A stretch of 64,000 nucleotides of DNA from assembly GCA_963971425.1 (NCBI GenBank), contig OZ020523.1, positions 16,054,867 through 16,118,866 of the forward strand. The letters run 5' to 3'. Numbering within the stretch: position 1 is the stretch's first letter; each line of letters opens with the position of its first letter. The position numbers and the translations under genes were made by a program. This document shows positions 8,557 through 18,689 of the stretch, one piece after another. The DNA comes from Bryoerythrophyllum caledonicum. Its lineage: Eukaryota > Streptophyta > Bryopsida > Pottiales > Pottiaceae. Below the pieces are notes generated by a model, which saw nothing but the letters and a program-made list of their open reading frames with translations, did no database searches and was not told the DNA's origin.

Positions 8557-11124
8557 TCAAATTCGTGCATAGTGGGATCCATCATCCAATACTTTAGTCT
8601 CCATTCTTGATGCTGTAATATATGGTTGCCCCAAAATCACGGGATAAGCTCCCTGATTTTGGACAAAGAAGTTTTGCTCCACTTCCACATCACCAATCTT
8701 TGCTGACACAGCAGGACAAGCTCCAAATAGATGTGTCCGCCCACTATTGGCTGCTCTCATCACCCATCCATGGTTAGTGTCAATAGGCCATTTGCCTTTC
8801 TCATAGACACTTCGAGACATGATATTTATCTCAGAACCATGGTCTACGAGAGCCAAAATCGGATCATCCATCCCCCCAAGCTTCACACGCGTCTCGGTGG
8901 TGGCTCTAGCCCAAAAATGTAGAAAATAATCCGATCTCTCTTCACCTTCTCTTTCCAAAGAATGGACTATGCCGCATTTAAAGGTATTGGCTTCTATTAT
9001 AGCCCTTCCCTCAAATGCTGCCACAATGTCCACCTTCTCCATCTTATTTTTCTTCTCTTCTAGAGGTCTTGGTGATTTGGTTGATTTCTTCAAGCCGTTC
9101 ACCCCCTCTAACTCTCCATTTACCACATGATGGCATTCCAAAAGATTCTTTGATTTCGCAAAATCTTTCTTCTCACCAATGGTGTATCCTTTGGCAATCA
9201 TGTGCAAAATCTCATCCTCCTCTTCATCAGTGAGACAAAGCTCTTCTTCTTCACCACCATCATCATCTACCGCCCTTTTCTCCTTTGCCTCTGGCTCACA
9301 CATCAAGGCAAATACTTGCCCAACCTCTTCCTCTTCATCTTCAGTCATGTGGGTGTCCAAAGCCTTCACCATGACTGTCTCAGCTGTCATCTGTCTCTTC
9401 CTCTTGATGACATCAATAATCAGCTCATGAAAATCCTTTTTGGCAATGCCAAGAGCTTCTCTGAGCGTGAATTCAATCTTGGCATCCAAGATTCTCTCTT
9501 CCAACACCCCCTTCATGTCAATGGAAGATTCAATATCAGATTTCAACTTATAAGCGGGTCCCTTTCCCTTGCCTTTGTTAGAATCTTCTTTTTCTTTGCC
9601 CTTCTTGTTGCCACTTGGTTCTCCCCACACTTTCTCAGGTAGTGGTGCATCTCCTAGGTGAACAAATGAAGGTTTAGCAGGCCTTGAGCGTGTATGAACA
9701 CCAGGCTTTTCTTCGTTGGCAGCCTCTTTTGCACCTTGAGGCCTCTTCTTCTGTGCAGGCTCTTCAACATCACCTTCATCAGCAGCTCTACCTCTTTTTT
9801 CTTCCACAGAGGCTTCGTGTCGCTCATCATCACTTTGCACCTCACCCAAAAATGCTCTGATGCTGATAGCATCCACTGGGTCTTCCCATCCGGTTGCCTT
9901 TCTTATGGCTTGAGCTCCTCTCTTCAATGTTTCAACACATGGAGTCAATTTGGCCTCAACCGGATGATAATCCACTCCAATGGCAAATGCCTCTGCACCT
10001 TGTACATGCATGCCACTTGATCTTTCAGATTTGTCCTCCATTAGCTTCTTCATTCCTCCTTTGCCAAAATTAGTGGGTACTGGCAAGTCGGTGGCCTTAT
10101 CATGGATCTTTCCATCCTTGAAGTGCACAATGCCTTCTTTAAGAGCCACATCAAGAGACATACAACCACGAAGATTGTGGTCTTCCTCTTCATCGCACCA
10201 CAAGCACCTCCTCACAAATTTTCTCACACCATCAGATGATTGAGAAGAATTTGATGTTCGTGACTTCCGCAGCTCGTTCATTTCCACCCTCAACTCCTTG
10301 AAACCCTTGATAAGCTCATCGAGGGCACCTCCTTCAACAATTTTTGCAGCCTTTGAAGTAGATGGCTCAGTTTTAGAGGACGCTGGAGTTTTTGAAAGCT
10401 TCTGAGCTGGAGCAACGGTTGCTTCAATTCGAGTGACAACGCCCCTAGACTTCACTCGCCGTTGTTTGGCAATAAGAGTGACAGTCTCTTCAATTCTCCT
10501 CCAGTCATTCGTGAAACCACCTTCAGTAGTTCGGTCACCCAAAAGTAGAAGCAGTCTATCTTCCAAAACAGCATCTGCTGCTTGAAGAAACAACTCTGCC
10601 TTTCTAGTATCCAAAAGGCGTCTCTCTGCCATTGGCAGCTGGCTGTACTTCTTCTCAAAATCACGCAACAACTCATTCGGCCCCATATCGTTTCCAGGTT
10701 GCTGCTCCACCCAATCCAAAAAAGACCTCTTGGTCATCCTCTCCGAATCTTCATCAAAGTATTCATCTCGCAATCTTTCTTCAAAGATTGTCCAAGATGT
10801 CACAGCCTCATCTTCAATTATCTCGCGTATCCGTTCTCGAATCTCAGGTATCACAGCCAAGCCAAAGGTCTCAACCATGCGATTTTCTGGCACTTGATGA
10901 ACCTCCATTTCGCAAAGATACACCCGTAGGAAGCTTGTGATGTTCTTCCCATCAAACCTTCCAATCTTGTCCACAATTCCTTTCAGAGCTTTCGTGGAAC
11001 TCTGGCCACCAATCGGCTGTGCTCTCTGTTGCTCCATAAGCATCGCCAGAGCACCAAGAAGCCTCTCCATAATTGGTTGAGCTCCACCGGAACCATCACC
11101 AATAGAACCTCCAGAATCACCCAT
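8557..11124 (-). CDS. gag: Ty3 gag with a retropepsin-like C-terminal region
   Basis: The frame from the ATG at 11124 gives about 855 residues; it is open a little further upstream to 11151. The N-terminal third has the helical, Trp-containing look of gypsy gag (FLDWVEQQPGNDMGPNELL, retrotransposon gag region). A zinc knuckle of the form CX2CX5HX4C (CLWCDEEEDHNLRGC) lies near residue 310. A long acidic and Lys-rich region follows, then a retropepsin-like segment near the C-terminus (ILALVDHGSEINIMS ... YPVILGQPYI). Pol begins 131 bases downstream in another frame, as is common where the family expresses pol separately. It looks whole. Confidence 0.85.
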   Translation of the reverse strand: MGDSGGSIGDGSGGAQPIMERLLGALAMLMEQQRAQPIGGQSSTKALKGIVDKIGRFDGKNITSFLRVYLCEMEVHQVPENRMVETFGLAVIPEIRERIREIIEDEAVTSWTIFEERLRDEYFDEDSERMTKRSFLDWVEQQPGNDMGPNELLRDFEKKYSQLPMAERRLLDTRKAELFLQAADAVLEDRLLLLLGDRTTEGGFTNDWRRIEETVTLIAKQRRVKSRGVVTRIEATVAPAQKLSKTPASSKTEPSTSKAAKIVEGGALDELIKGFKELRVEMNELRKSRTSNSSQSSDGVRKFVRRCLWCDEEEDHNLRGCMSLDVALKEGIVHFKDGKIHDKATDLPVPTNFGKGGMKKLMEDKSERSSGMHVQGAEAFAIGVDYHPVEAKLTPCVETLKRGAQAIRKATGWEDPVDAISIRAFLGEVQSDDERHEASVEEKRGRAADEGDVEEPAQKKRPQGAKEAANEEKPGVHTRSRPAKPSFVHLGDAPLPEKVWGEPSGNKKGKEKEDSNKGKGKGPAYKLKSDIESSIDMKGVLEERILDAKIEFTLREALGIAKKDFHELIIDVIKRKRQMTAETVMVKALDTHMTEDEEEEVGQVFALMCEPEAKEKRAVDDDGGEEEELCLTDEEEDEILHMIAKGYTIGEKKDFAKSKNLLECHHVVNGELEGVNGLKKSTKSPRPLEEKKNKMEKVDIVAAFEGRAIIEANTFKCGIVHSLEREGEERSDYFLHFWARATTETRVKLGGMDDPILALVDHGSEINIMSRSVYEKGKWPIDTNHGWVMRAANSGRTHLFGACPAVSAKIGDVEVEQNFFVQNQGAYPVILGQPYITASRMETKVLDDGSHYARI

Positions 11125-11838
11125 TGTCCTCAACAAAGCTAGCAGCCCCAAAGCGCTCTCAGTGGAAGCACCAAATGTCGAGTAGCGAGAGTTTTCTTTG
11201 GGAAATCGCGGAGATCCTAGCTGCTGCTAGAAATGGTTTGAGAACAAAGGTTGTCTCCAAATAAATCTCTAGTCTTGACCACGAATTCCTCTTGTCTTCA
11301 AGTCTTAGTCTTCACTCTTCATTCTTCAGTCTTCAATCTTCAAACTCCTCCCCGTTGGCCTATCCTGTGGTGGTTCTAAAGGGTTAAAGGTAAGGGTAGG
11401 TGATAAGAAACCACGGCCTCGGACGGGTAAAACGGGACGGCCAAACCACGAGCTGACCGTCCGAAAGATTGGCTCCTAAACTTCAAACCCACGGTGACCA
11501 GCAATCGCGCCTCACCGGTGGGAACAACATAAACACGACCGTGTGGGCCATTAACCCCACTTCGCCGCAACAAAGTTTACGAAGCAGAATTGAAAAACAA
11601 CTAGCCTCCAAAATTGGCTGGGAATAACAAATAAAGACAACGAGCCTCCAAAGCCGGCTAGGAATAACAAAGCCACAAGCCACAACACGCGAGTCTTCTT
11701 GTCTTCTTATCTTCAAGTCTTCATGTCTTCTTATCTTCAAGTCTTGAAGTGTTCAAAAACACAAAAGACCTCCCAAAGTTCTTTACCCCACTAGCTGCGA
11801 GCTTCTAATTGATGCCACAGATGGTTCGAGCCGCCAAA
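11125..11838 (-). other. 5' leader of the complete Ty3 unit
   Basis: This untranslated leader lies between the 5' LTR and gag and repeats 2143-2856. Pyrimidine-rich TCTTCAAG-type words recur at about 11272-11342 and 11690-11747. There is no further coding sign. Confidence 0.6.
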
Positions 11839-13833
11839 TGTCAAGTGCTATAACTTTTTGGAAAGCTGGTGCAATAAGCTAACACCCTCCAAAATCTCAG
11901 GTTATTCTAAACTACCTTCTAAAAGTTATGGAGGTTCAAAGTTTGTGCCTTCTTATGTCAATGGCAGCAAACCCCTCCAACTTCGGCGGCTATAACTTCT
12001 ATACTACGATTCTAAATGAGCAGTATAATAGCTTTATAGAAAGCTAGTTTAATAAGCTACAATTCCTCTAAATTTCACTTCAAACTAATCTACTAACTAA
12101 AAGTTATGTGAGCTTAAAACTCACGCCTCTTCACTTCCAAGACAGCAGAACTCTCTTCTACTTAGATGACTATAACTTTTTCATAGCACACTTAAATGAG
12201 TCGAGTGATAGCTTCTTAGAAAGCTAGTTCAATGAGGTATACTTCTCTCAAATTTCAAGTCCAAACACAAAGTATCGAAGCTGTGGTGAAGGCCCGAAGT
12301 TGCTGCTCCTCTAATTGGGTAGCGGCCAACTACTCCTCACTCAATCTCTCATAACTTTTGCGTATAAACTCCAAATTGAACAAAAACACTGCTCAAAGAA
12401 GCGCAACTTCACAAGGAACAACTTCACAAATTTTCATAACATTCTCATAAAAAACGAGTACACACCGCCCGATCTTCCTCTCGGGAATTTTCTCACAGCA
12501 CTCTCTACACACCAAAAACACACACCAAGAGGAAAGGAGAGTCGCCCCTTATCCTTCCACATCAGCCCATGCCTAAGCCACATGGGCATCTAAAGCCTAT
12601 TGGTTAACCTCCAAAAGCACTCTAAAGTCTATCAAGATAAGATAGGAAAGAAACCCCAACCATTGGGCTTCAAAAGGTGTGGTTCCAAAAGAATTCTAAG
12701 ACGGTCAAACTTTTTCTTAGTTTCTTTTCTTTTTCTTTCTTGAATCTTGATCTAATATAAACATAAACACACAACAAACTCCTCTATTAACAACTAAATG
12801 GATCCTACCTTCATCTAACCGTATAAAAACTCTAGAATTTGACGGAGCACCGCAGAAACATAACTTGTTCTCCGTTCATCGCTTAAAATGGTCAGCGGCC
12901 CTCGAAGCCAAAGACGGTGGCCCATCTCATTAGAAAAGCGACTCACCATTTGGCCTTCATTGGTATTTTCAAAACACCCTTCAAACACCATCTGACGGCC
13001 ACCCGTCAATGAAGCTTCAGCCTCCAATACAATCACTAGAACTTTTGCGTCCGGTTGTAGATTCACAAATGCAAGTTGCCGTAGACTTGGATCTGGACGT
13101 GGTTGAACACGACGCTCGGAAGGCCCCGCTTCATCTCGCACTCGCCGTCTGGAAGTTGATGGCTGAGAAGATTGAAACGGATCCTCCGGTAATTGCGATA
13201 ACGACAACTCCCACTCATCTGGGTCTTGAGAATCCATACTATCAACTCTAAGCTATCCAAGCTATTGGCTTGAAGCAAATCATGTGAGGCAAAGAAACTA
13301 TCTTCCTTTTTATATCTCTCAGTAACTTCTTTAAGAAGCTTGCCTTCACTGAATTACTCAAATAGCCATAAATAATTCTATTTTAACTAAAAGTAGTCCG
13401 CATCAAAAGATCTGGCTAAAGGACAAGGTCGCGACATTGTACAGTCCCTCAACAGTTGTATAAAGCCACCTTGAGTCCACTAATGGTCGCCAAGTTGCGG
13501 ACTTGGTTGGCTGTCAAGGTCCGTCGATTGTTGCCTGCCGGTTCCGGGTTCGAGCTTTATCAAACTCGTTGAACGGCCTGGATAGTTGCAACTTGGTACT
13601 TGCTAGTGAAAGCAGGAAATAAGCAGCCAACCGGCCACCTACGCTTCCCTGAGCTACAGTGACAAGATGCAGGCTTCCAAGTTATGCTAACAAGCTCCGG
13701 TTACCCCCCATTGAACCAAACCGTGGATTTCTCCACGACCCCAACCTTTTGTATCCTTCTCCTCATATTCTATCCGATGTCTAAGGCAACATCTTTAATA
13801 TTTTCACACAATATATTAATTTACAACGCGACA
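11839..13833 (-). repeat. 5' LTR of the Ty3 element
   Basis: This is the second copy of the 1995 bp LTR, with TGTC/GACA ends on the plus strand. The unrelated sequence beginning at 13834 marks the element's outer edge. It contains the same TATA box (13305-13314) and the same internal ORF. Confidence 0.9.
12815..13237 (-). CDS. 140-residue ORF inside the 5' LTR, function unknown
   Basis: The deduced residues match the ORF at 3833-4255. It would be the first ORF of the genomic RNA if transcription starts at the LTR TATA box, placing a short protein before gag. No domain was recognised. Confidence 0.45.
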   Translation of the reverse strand: MDSQDPDEWELSLSQLPEDPFQSSQPSTSRRRVRDEAGPSERRVQPRPDPSLRQLAFVNLQPDAKVLVIVLEAEASLTGGRQMVFEGCFENTNEGQMVSRFSNEMGHRLWLRGPLTILSDERRTSYVSAVLRQILEFLYG

Positions 13834-14110
13834 GCGTGCAGGATTTTTGGTCACCATTGCGAGGCGCAAGTTCACGGAGAGGTGGGCCCGAATGGCGGGG
13901 AAGAAGAGCAAGGCTCCAACAGGTGGAACCTTGCTACTGCAGAAGGTGACGTCGGAGATGTCGACCCCGGACAAGAACTACAGGGTTTTGGAGAGCTACC
14001 TCAAGATGATGGGGTGCGAAGGTCTGCTTTTGGTACCCTGGGCTTTCCAGAGTGAGGCCATGGTGGCTGTGAGCCAAATAAACCGCCCCCTAACGGATGG
14101 CTTATCTTGA
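13834..14110 (+). pseudogene. coding-like remnant at the edge of the Ty3 insertion, unknown family
   Basis: The frame 13847-14110 begins in the sequence abutting the 5' LTR and reads ...RRKFTERWARMAGKKSKAP... to ...WAFQSEAMVAVSQINRP before a stop. Base use is GC-richer than the AT-rich surroundings and the frame looks protein-like, so it may be the remains of a gene or of another element cut by the Ty3 insertion. I recognise no family. Confidence 0.3.
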
Positions 14111-14910
14111 ACACAAGACCCTAACCAGGGATACTACCCCTTGTGCAACCATTATTGAGACCAGCCATACATATCCCACACAAGCTTGGTAACTTATATT
14201 GTGGTCATTTTGGAAGTTTTGTGACTGATTGGTGTTGTGATGACTGAATTCAGCCTTAATTTGGACCTGAACTTCAAACACGCATAAGTTTTGCCTTAGG
14301 GCTACGTTTTCAACGTTTTTCTGGGTTAAATAGGTTTAACTCGGCATTATAAACTTGATTAGACCCTCAAAGACCAAGTCTAGACCAAGAGACGACCCTG
14401 GCAGCAGCTGACAACAGACAGGCTTCCATTCTTGAGACCAGTATTTATATCCCCATTATCTCCTTGGTTATACCTTCGTTTTTGATGTTTTCTTTTCCAA
14501 TCCTTACTATTTTTTCGTGCTTAACACAATGGCATTGTTCAATTACCTATCCGGATAGACCCCGGACTCACAATCATACAATCAGCAGTGCAATACTCAA
14601 CCCATACATTTATTTAATCATGCACCATACATCACATGCATGTGTCATGCACATTCACTCCAAAATCTCACTCATGCACCATGTTGCAGATATTCTTTCA
14701 GTTGCATTTAATTTATTGTATTTATTTAAAATCGTTGTTTAGGTTGTAAAACCCTAATTCTATTGTAATTTGGGTAGCGCTTCCGCGCGATGTTTGTAGA
14801 TAGTAAAATTAGGGATCCTTCCTACCACAGGCAACAAGGGAATGGTGAACAAGTTCGAGAGAGAGGAACAACTCCCTGATCCCGCTCAATTCACCTTCTG
14901 CCCTTTGTTC
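14111..14910. other. no gene seen
   Basis: AT-rich intergenic sequence. It contains a CATGCA-rich stretch (about 14625-14680), but I see no ORF, RNA gene or clear element boundary. Confidence 0.6.
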
Positions 14911-15132
14911 GTGTTCTTCCTCGCCCTGGCGCTGGTGCTCTAATTCGTGTTCTTCCTCACCCTGGTGCTCTTGATCGCCCTAGTACTGGTGCTCCTCTTC
15001 GTGTTCTTCCTCACCCTGGTACTCTTGATCGCCCTAATGCTGGTGCTCATGTTTGTGTTCTTCCTCGCCCTGGTGTTGGTGCTCTTGCTCGTGTTCTTCC
15101 TCATCCTAGTGCTCTTCATCGTGTTCTTCCTC
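14911..15132 (+). repeat. variable-length minisatellite (GTGTTCTTCCTC units)
   Basis: About six units each begin GTGTTCTTCCTC and continue with CTGGTGCTCTTG-like words; unit lengths are about 54, 54, 36 and 30 bp. Unit lengths divisible by three leave an open, Leu/Phe-rich frame (14947-15261) that looks like a membrane protein but is a by-product of the repeat. Confidence 0.75.
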
Positions 15133-16139
15133 GCTAACCTAATTCGATTTCTCCCTCCTGATCGGGGCGTTTCGATTCTCTTCTCTCAGTCTCTCAGTCC
15201 TTCAGTCTACTCTCTACATTCCCATAGTTCCCCTTCGAATGAGCGACCTCCCATGGGGTAACCTCAAGGCCCTTTGCTCCCCTCGCGTTCCCAACATCGT
15301 TCCCTGCCGGTTTTTTCTCCTTCCCCATTAATGGCCCTCTCCATAAAAAATCTTAACCCATAACTAATTAATTCCGCGCCACCCTTATACTAAGAAAGTC
15401 GGTGTCACCACTAAACGAGGAATACGTCTACCCCATATTTTAACCTCATGCCACATGATGTGCGCATGATCACCAATAAGTGAGCCATCTAACTAATTCA
15501 AGGATGCTAAATCTACCTACTCTACCTAACTTAAATTCCCCTTGCGTGGGGTTATGACTAATTTACCTAGTGATTGGTGAGGGTTTTGCCCAAGTCATTT
15601 TGACCCCTTTTGACTATTTTTTTAATGGCTTTTAAAGCCTCATTTTTTTTTCTTTCTCCTCACCATCATTCTTCCATCTTCTCCTATTTTTTTTGCGGTC
15701 CCATCACCGTGACCACTTCGCAGTCTCCGACTTGGTGGGAGGTAAATTCTTCTCCACCCCTTCTATTTCTAACTTTTCTCTTGTTTTTATTTTCTTAACC
15801 TTTTCTTTAATATTTTTTCTTTCTCTTTATTTGTTGGTTAACCCCGTAAAAATCTTGGTTGCCATAATGTGGCTCCCAATTTAAGAATTAGTATATGAAA
15901 AGACTATTTGACCATTTTGATAAAAAATCATGGGCTAATCCAATTGGATAACCCATTTCTACTACTTGTGGACCTTAATGCAATGATGCGTGGTCCATTC
16001 GTCACCGCGAGCCATTTTGCGGCTCACAGTGGCGGAGCTCCTAGAAAAGCCACCGAGCTAGTACGAGGGGCACATCTGGGCGCATCCGGAGGTCTGGACC
16101 ACGGCAATCTAGAGCAAACACCAATGGTCTCCGGCTCGG
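15133..16139. other. no gene seen
   Basis: Pyrimidine-rich intergenic sequence with poly-T runs near 15620-15690 and 15770-15830. No feature can be supported. Confidence 0.55.
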
Positions 16140-16380
16140 GACCAGGGTACCCAAGTGGGGCCGTCTTGATCGCATGGGGATATTTTTCTAGCCCTCTTAT
16201 TTTGGGGGTTTCCGAGGCTTTTTTATACTTTTTGGGATAAATTTGGGGTCGACAGCCATCCTTTACTCTCTGGGACCTCCCCTTGCTATAATTAGGGCCC
16301 CATCCAAAAACAAAATAAGGGCAAGGTTTGGCCCCACCACCTCGTGGCGAGGGGATCAATTTGCCTTGGGCGGTGCGGAA
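16140..16380. mobile_element. decayed copy of the MITE at 17621-17901
   Basis: The segment shares long stretches with 17665-17895: GGGGCCGTCTTGAT, CCCTCTTATTTTGGGGG and CCATCCAAAAACAAAATA occur in the same order and spacing in both. The outer ends are worn, so no target duplication is visible. Confidence 0.6.
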
Positions 16381-16979
16381 TGGGCGCTGGTGTATTTGAG
16401 GGATGGGGGGTTGGAGTGTGGATTAGTTAGATGGGGAGTTACTACATTACACCAAATATAGTGAGGATTCATAATTGATGTGGATCAGCCACACTAATTT
16501 TTATCAAGCACATGCATGTCAAAATTTGATTGGCTATACGATTTCAAGTATGTGTGTGTGTCAATCGCCGATTGAATGTAAACTTCCAACTAGTGTAGAA
16601 ACTCGAATTACTCTAGCCCATACTAATTATTCGGTGTTGGGTGTAGTGAGTTGGGGGAAGAGGGGAGGGGAGGTTGATTTTGTTTTGGGAGGTTGGGAAG
16701 TGAGCCGTTGGGAGGGGGTTCCAGGAAAGGCTCCACTTTAAACGAAGGTGGCGGCGATGAGCTTGGGGGTATTTATGAGGCAGGGCTGCGGGTCTCTATT
16801 TTACTGTAGTGCTGTTCCATTCCATGAATGAGGAGTAATCACTGGCGTGACTACGAGTGAGACAGGCATTTCCTGTAAGTTATATGAATGGAATGTCCTG
16901 GAGGAGGCGGGGATTGGAAGTGGTGGGGTCGTTTCATTGATTAGGGCGTGACGTTCATTTCATCATCACTCGTATTGTA
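16381..16979. other. no gene seen
   Basis: G-rich intergenic sequence with a short TG microsatellite near 16549. It leads into the LINE fragment; part may be decayed LINE sequence, but I cannot align it by eye. Confidence 0.5.
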
Positions 16980-17600
16980 TTAATTAGTACAAATTTGAAA
17001 TGGGAGATCAGATTAGGGCCTACGTTTGTGACCAAGGGGAGACGGAGAGCATTGTGCATAGATTTTGGTCTTGCCCTCAGGCGCGCTCCACCTGGCTCTA
17101 TGTGGTTAAAGTCCTTCAACACATTAGGGTAGAGATGGGGACTCCCTACCCTCCAGCAAGCTCTTTTCGCCGCTCGCCCCCCTCGTAAATTCCAGAAGAT
17201 TAGCAGGTTCTGGTTGTTGCTCCGTGGCATCACCATCTGGACTCTTTGGATTGTTCGGAACGATTGGGTGTTTAATCAACACCGATGGACTCCTTATAGG
17301 GTCGAGAATGTGATCTGGCAAGGCCTCACTGATTATGGCAGGATTGCGTGGGACATGATTCGCACGGCCAACTCAGAGATGAACACGTTCAAAGTTGCAA
17401 TTAATTTTGACTCCAAGTGGGGCTGCAACAAGGCTCTGTATGTGAGATTGGATAGTCGGGTTGTGTGGATTAGAGAGATTCAATAGGGGCTTTTCTGGCT
17501 CAACGTTGGCTGTTGTGGCGCTCCTGGTTTCTTTTTTGTTGGTTCCTCGATTTTTTGTAATTCAAACTCGTTATGTTTTTGTACCCAATTTTATTTTTTT
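16980..17600 (+). mobile_element. LINE (L1-like) 3' fragment with zinc-binding RT-associated domain
   Basis: The translated pieces 17000-17188 and 17214-17486 match the C-terminal part of plant non-LTR reverse transcriptases. The first has the zf-RVT pattern (ETESIVHRFWSCPQARSTW). The second has WLLLRGITIWTLWIVRNDWVFN followed by WQGLTDYGRIAWDMI. They lie in different frames, so one small frameshift falls near 17155. The reverse transcriptase and endonuclease regions are absent, consistent with 5' truncation on insertion. A T-rich tail runs to about 17600. Confidence 0.75.
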
Positions 17601-17620
17601 AATTAGGGCCTATGAACATG

Positions 17621-17901
17621 CCCAGGGCGAATTGACCCCCTTGTTGGTACTTATCCGAGGTGGCCCCGTCTTAATTATATGGGGTCATTTTTCTGGCCCT
17701 CTTATTTTGGGGGGTCTAGAGGCTTTTTGGGAATTTTTTTGACAAATTTGAGGCCCACGGCCATTGTTTTCTCTATGGGACCCTCACTTTCTATAAATAG
17801 GTCCCCATCCAAAAACAAAATAGGGGCCAAGTTTGGCCTATCACCTTCTAGCCCCCTCGGCCCTCGGGTAAATACCAACAAGGGGGTCAATTCGCCCTGG
17901 G
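17621..17901. mobile_element. MITE with ~33 bp terminal inverted repeats
   Basis: The ends are inverted copies of CCCAGGGCGAATTGACCCCC followed by CTTGTTGGTA. The 281 bp body has no coding capacity and shares its interior with 16140-16380. Flanking bases do not give an unambiguous target duplication, so the superfamily is not assigned. Confidence 0.7.
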
Positions 17902-17950
17902 CCTACATAAATTGATTAGAGAAGTAGAAGAGGGTGACCCCACATGTCAC

Positions 17951-18615
17951 CCCGAATCTTAAGGTCTTATGTTAGTAACTAGGACCACATCCACATGGTG
18001 ACCTAGCTGGAAACCATCCGTCAGCTTTTTAAAAACTTGGGATTTTGCGAAAGAGCTTTAGCTTGCATGGAATAGGGCACAAGAGCATTGAATGCCATGC
18101 ATCCCATTGGTGCAAAAAAAGGGAGTATGAGATTTTTAGAAGTCTATTTTTGTGCATAAATGAATTTCGCCATGTTCAGCACCATTGTCATATTGGCTTT
18201 TCTCATTCTCGGAGCACTTTCACGAAAACTTCATTGCCATTAGAGGTTTCTGAAAGTCCCTCGTGAAGAGGAACAAAATGAAAGGGGGGTGAGATCACAA
18301 TCTATGAAAAGAAAGAATAGAGTTATCTTGAAAGTGTTGCCGAAAGAGGAAAAGCCAATATAACATTGGTGCCGAACATGACCAAAACATTATGCACGAG
18401 AATATGCTTCCAAAACTTTCACACATTTTTTTTTGCACCAATGAGATGCATGGCAATCAATGCTCTTGTGCCCTATCCCATGCAATCTGGAGCTCCCTTG
18501 TAGTACCCCAAGTTCCCAAAAACTTGAACGGTGGATTCTCTACACCTTTCCCAAGCCAAGTCACCATCTGCATGTGGTCCCAATTACCAACATAAGACCC
18601 TAAGATTTAGGGTAG
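17951..18615. mobile_element. foldback element, ~300 bp arms
   Basis: The left arm (17951-18270) is repeated in reverse in the right arm (about 18300-18615). AATCTTAAGGTCTTATG faces CATAAGACCCTAAGATT, GGAATAGGGCACAAGAGCATT faces the corresponding reverse at about 18455-18480, and CATGTTCAGCACCATTGTCA faces TTGGTGCCGAACATG. Almost the whole element would fold into one hairpin centred near 18285. No protein is encoded. Confidence 0.75.
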
Positions 18616-18689
18616 TATACCATCTTAAAGAAAAACTTCTCAAGTGCAGGCAAGTTAGGCGTCAGGCATCTCAAAAAACTCTTCCTATG

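Larger units (their letters stand above)
1..13833 (-). mobile_element. Ty3/gypsy LTR retrotransposon DNA, tandem LTR-internal-LTR-internal arrangement
   Basis: On the minus strand the order is LTR (13833-11839), internal region with gag and pol (11838-4852), a second LTR (4851-2857), then the start of a second internal region (2856-1) that leaves the window. Positions 1-4851 repeat 8983-13833 at a constant offset of 8982 bases, and I noticed no difference when reading them. The Ty3 assignment rests on the domain order RT, RNase H, integrase. The complete unit looks whole, and the matching LTRs suggest a recent insertion. Such tandem units usually arise by recombination between LTRs; a mis-joined assembly would look the same. 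The far end and the target duplication lie outside the window. Confidence 0.9.

Noticed and set aside
11810-11838. tRNA primer-binding site next to the Ty3 LTR
   Set aside because: TGGCGGCTCG lies in the right place but does not fit the 3' end of a tRNA that I can recognise, so it is not called.
14947-15261. Apparent multi-pass membrane protein (Leu/Phe/Val-rich)
   Set aside because: It is a frame through the GTGTTCTTCCTC minisatellite, whose unit lengths are multiples of three.
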